From: Polaribacter marinus | GTDB taxonomy: Bacteria; Bacteroidota; Bacteroidia; Flavobacteriales; Flavobacteriaceae | Assembly (NCBI RefSeq): GCF_022662535.1 | Contig: NZ_JAKQYM010000005.1 | Span: 124,001 to 188,000 of the forward strand | DNA length: 64,000 bases | Reading direction: 5' to 3' | Shown: one piece after another, positions 1 through 7,672 of the stretch | Numbering within the stretch: position 1 is the stretch's first letter | Layout of the letters: each line of letters starts with the position of its first letter | Translations under genes and position numbers: made by a program | Notes under the pieces: generated by a model | Seen by the model: the letters and a program-made list of their open reading frames with translations, nothing else | Database searches by the model: none | What the model was told of the DNA's origin: nothing

Positions 1-281
1 TTTAATGCTGTTTTTTTGTAATTTAATTTTGTTTTAACATAGTTTTCAATTACTTGCTCTTTAGAATCTACAGAAAGCACTACAATTTCTCCTTTATTAT
101 TTATAAGGAAACTTACTTTTGTTTCTGTGTTCTTTTCTAAGAAAGATTCATAATCTCCTAATAATTTTACAATCTTATTTCTAAGTTCTAAATCTGCTTT
201 TTTTACCGGTTTTTCATTGTTAGAAAAGGTAGATAAAGTTGTAAACACGGTAACTAAAAATACAATTATTAGCTTTTTCAT
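1..281 (-). CDS. Secreted protein of unknown function (3' end cut by window edge)
   Basis: An open frame runs from an ATG at 279-281 leftward off the window; about 93 codons are visible. It begins with a signal peptide (MKKLIIVFLVTVFTTLSTFS), followed by a lysine- and glutamate-rich stretch and a segment reading VSFLINNKGEIVVLSVDSKE. The alternating pattern of that last segment is like the C-terminal domain of TonB-type proteins and is common in small periplasmic proteins of Flavobacteriaceae. The product is exported; its function is not recognised. It is divergent from the gene at 617. Confidence 0.7.
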   Translation of the reverse strand, partial: MKKLIIVFLVTVFTTLSTFSNNEKPVKKADLELRNKIVKLLGDYESFLEKNTETKVSFLINNKGEIVVLSVDSKEQVIENYVKTKLNYKKTAL

Positions 282-616
282 TATTGGTTTTGTTTTTATT
301 TTTTTTCAATTATTATTTGTTATTTGCTAGCGATGTAAAATTACATTACACATCAAATTAATTGAAGAAATATGCTGTTAACAAATTATTCTTTTTTAGT
401 AAAATTATGTGTAAAAAATTAAAAGTTTACATAATATTTATATTGTTGAATCAACAACGTAAAACCTTTTTTTGTTGTGTTTATTAGATGATTTTATCTT
501 TTATTAATAAAAAAACAATCAAGAACTTCCTATGGTAAACATATAATAATAAATCATATTAAATCAATGTTAATACAACTAGATATTTAACTATTTTTAC
601 CTTCTAATACTTCTAT
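282..616. other. Intergenic region between divergent genes
   Basis: This is 335 bases of very AT-rich sequence with no coding frame I can support. It must carry the promoters of both flanking genes. The only elements I can point to are TATTTTTA at 592-599, a 7/8 match to the Bacteroidota -7 element ahead of the gene at 617, and the short inverted repeat TGTAA-AA-TTACA near 336-347. Confidence 0.5.
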
Positions 617-1594
617 ATGTTTCTATCAATCGCATCCTTAAAACAGAAAAAAAACATCACTACAATTGGGTTTTACAATGTCGAAAATTTGTTTGACACG
701 GTAGACAACCCTAAAACAGCAGATGATGAATTTACTTCTAAAGGAAAAAGAAGATGGAACTATAAACGTTATAAAAATAAAATTCAAAAATTAAGTTCGG
801 TAATTTCTCAATTAGGAATGAATCGTTCTAAATATCCTCCTGCAATTGTTGGTTTGGTAGAAGTAGAAAATGCAAAAGTTGTGGCAGATTTGGTAAATTC
901 TTCTAACTTAAAAAAGCTTCATTATGGCTTTGTACATTACGACTCACCAGACGAGCGCGGAATTGATGTTGCCCTTTTGTATAATAAAATAGCCTTTGAA
1001 TTTTTAGGCTCAGAAACTTATCCTGTTTTTTTAGAGGATGATGAGGGAGAAAGAGATTATACTAGAGACATCTTAAAAGTTAGCGGTAATTTACATGGCG
1101 AATTAATACATGTTTTAGTGAATCATTGGTCATCTAGAAGAGAAGGTGCTGCAGAAACAGAACCCAAGCGAATTATTGCTGCAGAAACCCTAAGAAGTAT
1201 TGTTGATGATATAAAAAGCAAAGAAATTGACCCCAAAATTATTATTATGGGAGATTTTAATGATGATCCAAGAAGTAAAAGTGTTGCAGAATATGTAGTA
1301 AAGGATGATTTTTATAATCCTATGAAAAGTTTAATTGATCGAGAAAAAAAAGGGTCATTAACTTATGAAGGAAAATGGAATTTATTTGATCAAATTATTT
1401 TTAGCAAAAATTTTCTAGCAAAAAAAGAAGGAAAACTCTATTTTAAACATGCAGAGGTTTTTAATAAAAAATGGCTTAAAATATTTAAAGGAAAACTAAA
1501 AGGAAGTCCGTTTAGAACCTATATAGGCCCTTGGTATCAAGGTGGTTTTTCCGATCATTTTCCTGTGTATGCTTTTTTAAAAAAAGATGATTAA
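617..1594 (+). CDS. Endonuclease/exonuclease/phosphatase (EEP) family protein
   Basis: This is a 325-residue protein of the DNase I-like EEP superfamily, metal-dependent phosphodiesterases acting on nucleic acids or phosphoesters. The family motifs appear in order: FYNVENLFD (about 19-27, metal-binding Asn/Glu), VGLVEVEN (about 78-85, catalytic Glu), GIDVALLYN, VNHWSSR (catalytic His), IIMGDFNDDP (Asp/Asn pair) and the C-terminal FSDHFPVYAFL (catalytic Asp-His). No clear signal peptide is seen, although the first nine residues are apolar. It converges on the small gene at 1591 with a 4-bp overlap of the 3' ends. The substrate cannot be told from sequence. Confidence 0.85.
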   Translation: MFLSIASLKQKKNITTIGFYNVENLFDTVDNPKTADDEFTSKGKRRWNYKRYKNKIQKLSSVISQLGMNRSKYPPAIVGLVEVENAKVVADLVNSSNLKKLHYGFVHYDSPDERGIDVALLYNKIAFEFLGSETYPVFLEDDEGERDYTRDILKVSGNLHGELIHVLVNHWSSRREGAAETEPKRIIAAETLRSIVDDIKSKEIDPKIIIMGDFNDDPRSKSVAEYVVKDDFYNPMKSLIDREKKGSLTYEGKWNLFDQIIFSKNFLAKKEGKLYFKHAEVFNKKWLKIFKGKLKGSPFRTYIGPWYQGGFSDHFPVYAFLKKDD

Positions 1595-1830
1595 TCTTTC
1601 CCTTGATTCTTAAAAGCTTTCATCAACTTTTCGTCATTTAAAATATACTTCTTGTATTTTCCATCTCTATATCTATAGTAAATAAAGAAAGGCATAAATA
1701 AAAACGAAAAATAAAATACAGCAAACCCCATCACAATTTGGGCTTTTTCATGTTCCGTTTTCAGTAAATAGATTCCAGCCGTTATCCAAATTATAAAGAT
1801 AACAAACATTATTTTTAACGCTAATTTCAT
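1591..1830 (-). CDS. Small two-helix membrane protein, unknown
   Basis: A 79-residue protein with two predicted transmembrane helices (about 5-23 and 33-52), a basic loop (YYRYRDGKYKKY) and a charged C-terminal tail. I recognise no family. It is oriented away from the glycerophosphodiesterase gene at 1878 and its 3' end overlaps that of the nuclease gene by 4 bp. It is taken as real because the frame is hydrophobic and balanced and fills the gap exactly. Confidence 0.6.
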   Translation of the reverse strand: MKLALKIMFVIFIIWITAGIYLLKTEHEKAQIVMGFAVFYFSFLFMPFFIYYRYRDGKYKKYILNDEKLMKAFKNQGKD

Positions 1831-1851
1831 ATTGCAAAATTACAAAAGTTC

Positions 1852-1859
1852 TATCTTTA
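1852..1859 (+). promoter_or_regulatory. Candidate -7 element for the glycerophosphodiesterase gene
   Basis: TATCTTTA matches 7 of 8 positions of TAnnTTTG and has a TTG at 1832-1834, 17 bp upstream. A perfect TATCTTTG at 1869-1876 also exists but lies directly against the ATG at 1878 and would start transcription inside the gene, so the upstream copy is preferred. Confidence 0.35.
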
Positions 1860-1877
1860 AAATCTAAATATCTTTGG

Positions 1878-2864
1878 ATGAAATCAATTTTAGTATTTTT
1901 GATGGGTTTGTTATTCTTTTCATGTAATCAAACAAAAACACAACCAACAATGAACAAAAAAATAGTTATTGCTCATAGAGGTGCTTCTGGGTATTTACCC
2001 GAACATACAATGGAATCAAAGACAATGGCTTTTGCTATGAATCCTGATTTTATTGAACAGGATTTGGTACTAAGTAAAGATAATGTCCCCATTGTAATTC
2101 ATGATATTTATTTAGATGATGTCACCGATGTTGCTATAAAATTCCCTTTAAGAAAAAGAAAAGACAATCGTTTTTATGTCATCGATTTTACCTTTGAAGA
2201 ATTGCAAACATTAGCAGTATCTGAACGTTTTAATAGGGAAACAGGGAAACAAGTTTACCCTAATCGATTCCCAAAAGGGAAAGGGAATTTCAAACTACAT
2301 TCTTTTCAACAAGAAATAGAATTGATTCAAGGTTTAAATAAAAGTATAGGAAAAAATATTGGTATTTACCCAGAAATTAAAGAACCTGAGTTTCATCAAA
2401 AAGAAGGAAAAAAATTAACCGAAATTGTTTTAAAAATCCTTGATGATTATGGCTATAAAACAAAAAAAGACAATTGTATTTTACAATGTTTTGATGCTGA
2501 AGAATTAGAACGAATTCGCAAAGAATTAAAGTCTGAGTTATTCTTAGTGCAATTGATGGAATTTCCAAAGGATGCAGAAAAATTATCCCATTTTGCAACA
2601 TATTCAGATGGAATTGGGCCTTGGTACAAACAAATTTTATTGAAAAAAAATGATGGTAAATTTACTTTTACTTCTTTAGTTACTGATGCCCATAATCTAG
2701 GTTTAAAAGTACACCCATATACTTTTAGAGCAGATGTTTTAGATGAGTTTTCTTCTTTTGAGGAAATGATGCAAACACTTTTAATAAACGCAAATGTTGA
2801 TGGAGCTTTTACTGATTTTCCAGACAAAGTTTCCTCTTTCTTGAAAAAGAAAAACTCACATTAA
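1878..2864 (+). CDS. Glycerophosphodiester phosphodiesterase, lipoprotein
   Basis: A 328-residue GDPD/GlpQ-family protein expected to cleave glycerophosphodiesters (deacylated phospholipid headgroups) to glycerol-3-phosphate and an alcohol. The N-terminus is a lipoprotein signal (MKSILVFLMGLLFFSC, lipobox Cys16), so the enzyme is probably periplasmic and membrane-anchored. Core motifs are IAHRGASGYLPEHT (catalytic His and Arg, about 31-44), IEQDLVLSKDNVPIVIHD (metal Glu/Asp and second His), a long insert, and IYPEIKEP (metal Glu). The C-terminal GAFTDFPD is also typical. The insert between about residues 80 and 150 is characteristic of the GlpQ type. It appears to be a single-gene unit. Confidence 0.9.
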   Translation: MKSILVFLMGLLFFSCNQTKTQPTMNKKIVIAHRGASGYLPEHTMESKTMAFAMNPDFIEQDLVLSKDNVPIVIHDIYLDDVTDVAIKFPLRKRKDNRFYVIDFTFEELQTLAVSERFNRETGKQVYPNRFPKGKGNFKLHSFQQEIELIQGLNKSIGKNIGIYPEIKEPEFHQKEGKKLTEIVLKILDDYGYKTKKDNCILQCFDAEELERIRKELKSELFLVQLMEFPKDAEKLSHFATYSDGIGPWYKQILLKKNDGKFTFTSLVTDAHNLGLKVHPYTFRADVLDEFSSFEEMMQTLLINANVDGAFTDFPDKVSSFLKKKNSH

Positions 2865-2928
2865 TAAGTTTCAAAATTAAATCATCTTTCTATTTCTTTA
2901 TAGCTCTTTTGTTTTAAAAATCTATTTT

Positions 2929-3462
2929 ATGAGCATCAATTTATATTCAATAAAACACCTTAATAATACTTTAGATCTTTTTGATTCTGAAAAAAAATTA
3001 TATAGCTCTAAATGGTTTATGGAGTTTGGTAAACTTGGTTCTGAAATTTTTAATTTCGAAAATAAAACTATCTATTATATTACTAAAAAATTTAAATTTT
3101 GGAAATGGAAAATGATTTTTACTATTAAAGATCAAAAAAGTCAACTAACAGAATTAATTTCTCAAAACAATAAAAAAACCATTTACTCTATTGATATAAA
3201 TGAAATTACTTATGAAATAAAAATTCACTACAAAAAGAAAAAATCTATTTATAAAAATAACTATAAAATAGCAGAGATAGATGAATCTTTTATGTACAAA
3301 GGTTTTAATGACCACATAAAACTACAACTCTTAGAAGAAAAAGATTTAGAAATTTCTTTTTTGTTATTTTCTTGTTTAAAAATTGGTGAAATAGAGCAAA
3401 GATCTAAAGCTATTCTAACAAGTCAAAAACAATTAGAACCTAATGAAGAACCTTGGGACTAG
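2929..3462 (+). CDS. Hypothetical protein
   Basis: A 177-residue protein with no signal peptide or membrane segment. It is rich in Lys, Ile and aromatic residues and in short beta-strand-like stretches (IYYITKKFKFWKWKMIFTIKD; TIYSIDINEITYEIKIHY). The strand pattern with a late hydrophobic helix (LEISFLLFSCLKIG) is loosely like the tubby/LURP-one fold, but I see no diagnostic motif, so this is only a guess. It ends one base before the convergent glycerate kinase gene. Confidence 0.6.
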   Translation: MSINLYSIKHLNNTLDLFDSEKKLYSSKWFMEFGKLGSEIFNFENKTIYYITKKFKFWKWKMIFTIKDQKSQLTELISQNNKKTIYSIDINEITYEIKIHYKKKKSIYKNNYKIAEIDESFMYKGFNDHIKLQLLEEKDLEISFLLFSCLKIGEIEQRSKAILTSQKQLEPNEEPWD

Positions 3463-3463
3463 T

Positions 3464-4591
3464 TTATAAAAGTTTTTCTGACACAAAATTATTGGTCAAT
3501 AAACTTAAGTATTTTTTACTATTAGACATTGCATCTTCTAAATCTTTTGAACAACTAATAATATCTTTCCCGTAATCAATACCTATTGCTTTTAACCCTT
3601 CTTTGGGAAGTGCTATTGTACCACAAAATGCAGCAACTTTTATCTGTTGTTTTTTTGCAGATTCTAAAACTCCCTGGATCGTTTTTCCTGATAATGTTTG
3701 ATAATCTAATTTTCCTTCTCCTGTAATAATCCAGTCTGCACCTTCAATTAAATTATCAAAATTGGCTAATTCCTTTATCAATTCAATTCCTGGCTCTAAA
3801 GTTCCGTTTAAAAATAATTTAGTTGCAATTCCCATTCCTCCTGCCGCACCTGCTCCTTCTATAGATTGAACGTTAATAGAAAATACATCATTTAAAATTT
3901 TAGCAAAATCCTGTAATCCTTTATCTAGCATTTCAATATCTTCTTCTGTAGCACCTTTCTGAGCACCATAAATAGATGCTGCTCCGTTTTTTCCATACAA
4001 CGGGTTTGTAACATCACAAGCAATTTTAAAATCTACATCAATTAATTTAGAGTGAATATTTGTTGCATTTATCGATTTAATCTTCGATAAATTGGCTCCA
4101 ATAGGTTTAACTTCTTTGTTATTTTTATCCAAAAACTGATAGCCTAAAGCTTTTGCCATTCCTATTCCACAATCATTGGTGGCACTTCCACCAATACCAA
4201 TAATAATTGTTTTTGCTCCTTTATTAATTGCATCAACAATCATTTCTCCAGTACCTAATGTGGTGGCATTTTTACAATCGAATTGTGCTGTTTCTAATAA
4301 TTTTACACCAGAAGCTTCCGCCATTTCTATAAATGCAGTTTTAGAAATTTCAGAATAAAGATAAGTAGCTTTTATCGGTTCAAAAAATGGATTATTTACG
4401 GTTATTTCAATCACATTCCCTTTTAAATAATATTCCACAACCTCAATGGTGCCATCACCTCCATCTGCTAGTGGTAATTTAAGAATTTCAGTATTTGGAA
4501 ATTTTTTTAAAATTTCATTTTCAACAGTATTACAAAATTCTAATCCTGTTAAGGAGTTTTTAAACTTGTCTGGAGCTATTACTATTTTCAT
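3464..4591 (-). CDS. Glycerate kinase (GarK/GlxK family)
   Basis: A 375-residue glycerate kinase of the GarK/GlxK family, which uses ATP to convert D-glycerate to 2-phosphoglycerate for entry into lower glycolysis. Hallmarks are the N-terminal APDKFKNSLTG (6-16), LADGGDGT (41-48), the glycine-rich IGIGGSATNDCGIGMAKALG (about 131-150), EGAGAAGGMG and ITGEGKLD. Length is normal for the family. It is the last gene of the leftward receptor-hydrolase-symporter-kinase operon, 10 bp after the symporter. The neighbouring hydrolase is predicted to release glycerate, which gives this kinase an obvious substrate. Confidence 0.9.
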   Translation of the reverse strand: MKIVIAPDKFKNSLTGLEFCNTVENEILKKFPNTEILKLPLADGGDGTIEVVEYYLKGNVIEITVNNPFFEPIKATYLYSEISKTAFIEMAEASGVKLLETAQFDCKNATTLGTGEMIVDAINKGAKTIIIGIGGSATNDCGIGMAKALGYQFLDKNNKEVKPIGANLSKIKSINATNIHSKLIDVDFKIACDVTNPLYGKNGAASIYGAQKGATEEDIEMLDKGLQDFAKILNDVFSINVQSIEGAGAAGGMGIATKLFLNGTLEPGIELIKELANFDNLIEGADWIITGEGKLDYQTLSGKTIQGVLESAKKQQIKVAAFCGTIALPKEGLKAIGIDYGKDIISCSKDLEDAMSNSKKYLSLLTNNFVSEKLL

Positions 4592-4601
4592 TTCTTTAAT
4601 T

Positions 4602-6248
4602 TTAACTTAAAATAGATGGAAGAAAATAACTTAGAATTAAAATAAAGATAAAAAATGCAACTAATATGTACACTTCTTTTATCATAAAGTCTTTCTTTTT
4701 AATAGCTACATTAAAGTTAGAAATCTTTTTTACTTCTACTTTACTTGTAAATGCACTTACAACATAGGCTACTACTAAAGCTATTATTACACCTGTAAAG
4801 TTTAACCAAATCCAGAAAATATTAAAACCTAAATCTATGTGAAATATTTCTTGAATGGTTTTAGAAAATATCAAGTTTATTAATACAGCAGAAATAATTG
4901 CGGCATTCATGCCAATATGATTTACTTTTTTTGAGAAAAATGCTAAAAAGAAAGTTACTAAAACAGGCCCATAAAAAACAGAGCCAATGGCATTTATAAT
5001 TTCTATTACAGCACTTTTACTACCTCCAAAAAGAAAAGCACTTGCAATACAAATTACTCCCCAAAAAACTACAGAACCTTTAGAAATAATCATGTATTTT
5101 TTGTCACTCAATTTTGTTTTTCCACTGTTAAAAAAATCTTCAACAGTTACTGCAGATAATGAATTAACGGTAGAACTTAAAGAAGACATTGCTGCCGATA
5201 AAATACCCACCATTAAAATTCCTATTAAACCGTGTGGTAAATATCTCATAATAAAGACAGGAATCATTAAATCTGCTTTTGCTCCATTAGTTGCAAATTC
5301 TTCAGGAAAATATTTTTGAGTTGTCATTGCTATTTCTTCTAAAAAACCTGGTGCTTGTGTTATTAACCCTCCAATAACTAATCCCATAATACAGTAAGTT
5401 AAAACTACCGGAAATCTTAAAAGTCCGTTTGCTAATAAAAGTTGTCTAATTGTTTTTTCATCTTTTGCAGATAACAACCTTTGTGCTTGTGTTTGATCGC
5501 AACCATAATAGGACGCATATAAAAAGAAACCACCAATAATCATTGGTAATAAACCGTATTCATTTCCTGCTCCAATTCCTAAATTATAATCGATTACTTT
5601 TAATCTTTCAGGATCAAAACCATTTGCCAAACCACCATGTTCTTGTAAAAGATTCCATCCAAAATATAAACAAATAATTAAACCAGCGAATAAGATAATC
5701 ATCTGTATAGCATCTCCCCAAACAACAGCTTTCATACCACCTTGCCAAGAATACACAATGGTAATTACACTTATAATTAAAATGGTGTACACAAAATCGA
5801 TGTCTAAAACTGCTTGTAAAATAATAGCAATGGTATACACCATAACTCCTGTACCTAGTGCTCTACTAATCTGAAATACAATACTTAAAATTAAACGTGT
5901 AGAAGTACTAAATCGTTTTTCTACAAACTCATAAATACTAACAACTCCTGATTTAAATAATGGAGGAATGATCACAATCATAATAAAAATCATTGCTAAT
6001 GGAACCGCAAACTCAAAGGTTAACCACTTCATCCCTCCACCTAATTTTAAACCTACAAAAGCAGGTGCTGAAATAAAACTAATGGCCGATAATTGTGTTG
6101 CCATGGTTGATAAACTCAGTGGAAACCATCCCATACTTTTACCTCCTAAGAAATAATCTTTTGAGTTTTTATTGTCTTTAAAGAAAAAGCCCATTCCTAA
6201 AAAGAAAATAATATAAAATAGAACAATACTATAATCTAGCCAATTCAT
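4602..6248 (-). CDS. Sodium:solute symporter (SSS family)
   Basis: A 548-residue inner-membrane symporter of the SSS/SLC5 family with about 13-14 transmembrane helices starting at MNWLDYSIVLFYIIFF. Family features include KDYFLGGKSMGWFPLSLSTMATQLSAISFISAPAFV (helix 1 and the Na-site region), RALGTGVMVYT, YSWQGGMKAVVWGD (the SSS signature region) and ILSAAMSSLSSTVNSLSAVTVEDF (the conserved Ser-rich helix of the second Na site). It lies between the GH63 hydrolase (23 bp upstream) and glycerate kinase (10 bp downstream). By context it imports the glycosylglycerate, its sugar or glycerate; which one cannot be told from sequence. Confidence 0.85.
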   Translation of the reverse strand: MNWLDYSIVLFYIIFFLGMGFFFKDNKNSKDYFLGGKSMGWFPLSLSTMATQLSAISFISAPAFVGLKLGGGMKWLTFEFAVPLAMIFIMIVIIPPLFKSGVVSIYEFVEKRFSTSTRLILSIVFQISRALGTGVMVYTIAIILQAVLDIDFVYTILIISVITIVYSWQGGMKAVVWGDAIQMIILFAGLIICLYFGWNLLQEHGGLANGFDPERLKVIDYNLGIGAGNEYGLLPMIIGGFFLYASYYGCDQTQAQRLLSAKDEKTIRQLLLANGLLRFPVVLTYCIMGLVIGGLITQAPGFLEEIAMTTQKYFPEEFATNGAKADLMIPVFIMRYLPHGLIGILMVGILSAAMSSLSSTVNSLSAVTVEDFFNSGKTKLSDKKYMIISKGSVVFWGVICIASAFLFGGSKSAVIEIINAIGSVFYGPVLVTFFLAFFSKKVNHIGMNAAIISAVLINLIFSKTIQEIFHIDLGFNIFWIWLNFTGVIIALVVAYVVSAFTSKVEVKKISNFNVAIKKKDFMIKEVYILVAFFIFILILSYFLPSILS

Positions 6249-6271
6249 AATCAGTTTTATTTAAGTTGTAA

Positions 6272-7576
6272 TTAGTTTTTTAACATATCAATTAATAAAG
6301 CAGCACTCCAAGAAAAATGATTTCCTCCGTAACCTGCTTTACCATCTGTATGCATTTCTTTTCTAGAATCGAAATATTCGTAAAAGCCATTTTTTTCAAT
6401 CATATCAATTGTATCTTGTTTTACACGGGCTGCAATATCTTTAAAACCATACGCTTTCAATCCATTATATAATATCCAATTCAAATTGATCCAAACGGGT
6501 CCTCTCCAATATTTTTTAGGATTGAAACGATTGCTTGTTGGATCGAAAGATGCACATAAATATTGATTTTCATTCCCAAATTTATCCATCATAACGGTTA
6601 CCATTTTTTGGGCTCTTTCATTTGATGGAATTCCTGCAAACAATGGTGAAAAAGAAGACGAAGACACGTGTCTTAAAGGTTTTTCATTTCTTAAATCGTA
6701 ATGAATATAGGCCCCTAGTTCTTCATCATATAATTTGTTATTGAATGACTTTTTACTTTTTTCTTGCCATTTTTCTAGCTGTTCAATCTTATCATTATTA
6801 CCGCCAATCAATTTATATAAAGCGATTAAACTTTCATTCGATTTAATTAACATGGTATTAAACAACGGATCCTGCACTAAAAAAGGTGATAATTCAGCAA
6901 TTTTTTCATCGCTATAATTGTGTTCCTTTGCAATTTCTATAATGTGTAAATAATGATCGTATTCTCTTTTAGACGGACGTTGTGCCGCATCTACATGCGT
7001 AGTATCTCTTCTCTCAAAAGTATAATCTGGTGAATCCATCGTTTCAAAAATATCATCCCAAATAGGAGAATTATCTGTACCCGATTCCCAATTATGATAA
7101 ATATACACCAAACCTTCGTTTTGTGGATCTCTATTTTTATAAAAATACTCGTGATTAAAATATACTTTATCAATTACAGATGCTATGTACTTTAAAGAAG
7201 CCTCTTTATTATTGCTTACTTTATACATTTCTTCTAATACAAAACCTGTAACAGGTGGTTGTACCATTCCGGTAGATTTGTATTTTTTTGATGCTAAAGG
7301 ATGTAAATCTGATCGATGAAAACTAGCTCCAGGAAAATAACTATCATTTTCTGTATGAAATACAATATGCGGAATAAATCCGTTTTCCCATTGCGCATCT
7401 AATAATGTACTGATTTCTTTTTCTGCTTTTGGCATATCAAAATGCGCAAAACCAATGGCTATAAAACCAGAATCCCATTTCCATTGAAAAGGATACAGAT
7501 TAGCACATGGAATGCTAAAACTTCCTGTCCAATTATTATTAAGTACTTCTATTGCTTGTTCTTGTAATTTTATCAT
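6272..7576 (-). CDS. GH63-type mannosylglycerate/glucosylglycerate hydrolase
   Basis: A 434-residue (alpha/alpha)6-barrel glycosidase resembling the bacterial GH63 mannosylglycerate and glucosylglycerate hydrolases (Thermus, Rubrobacter and mycobacterial enzymes of about 430-450 residues). Supporting segments are QWKWDSGFIAIGFAH (31-45), NGFIPHIVFH, NWESGTDNSPIWD with the presumed general acid Asp168, YWRGPVWINLNWILY (356-370), GFYEYFD with the presumed general base Glu400, and the terminal GYGGNHFSWSAALLIDML. No signal peptide is seen, so it should act in the cytoplasm after uptake. The reaction would release mannose or glucose plus D-glycerate, matching the glycerate kinase two genes downstream. 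A trehalase-like or other GH63/GH37 specificity is the alternative. Confidence 0.75.
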   Translation of the reverse strand: MIKLQEQAIEVLNNNWTGSFSIPCANLYPFQWKWDSGFIAIGFAHFDMPKAEKEISTLLDAQWENGFIPHIVFHTENDSYFPGASFHRSDLHPLASKKYKSTGMVQPPVTGFVLEEMYKVSNNKEASLKYIASVIDKVYFNHEYFYKNRDPQNEGLVYIYHNWESGTDNSPIWDDIFETMDSPDYTFERRDTTHVDAAQRPSKREYDHYLHIIEIAKEHNYSDEKIAELSPFLVQDPLFNTMLIKSNESLIALYKLIGGNNDKIEQLEKWQEKSKKSFNNKLYDEELGAYIHYDLRNEKPLRHVSSSSFSPLFAGIPSNERAQKMVTVMMDKFGNENQYLCASFDPTSNRFNPKKYWRGPVWINLNWILYNGLKAYGFKDIAARVKQDTIDMIEKNGFYEYFDSRKEMHTDGKAGYGGNHFSWSAALLIDMLKN

Positions 7577-7605
7577 TATTGAGTTGGTGTTACTTCATTA
7601 TAAAA

Positions 7606-7638
7606 CTCACTACTCCAAAAAAAAATTAGAGTAGTGAG
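7606..7638 (-). other. Intercistronic hairpin between receptor and hydrolase genes
   Basis: The arms CTCACTACTC (7606-7615) and GAGTAGTGAG (7629-7638) form a perfect 10-bp stem with a 13-nt AT loop. In the direction of transcription it is followed by TTTTATAAT, too weak for a full terminator. It probably tapers transcription or stabilises the upstream receptor message. Confidence 0.55.
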
Positions 7639-7672
7639 AAAATTTAAATTCAAACGTTATTTATGAAAGTGA

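Noticed and set aside
2453..2827. 124-codon minus-strand frame inside the glycerophosphodiesterase gene
   Set aside because: Antisense shadow of a clear GlpQ-like coding sequence.
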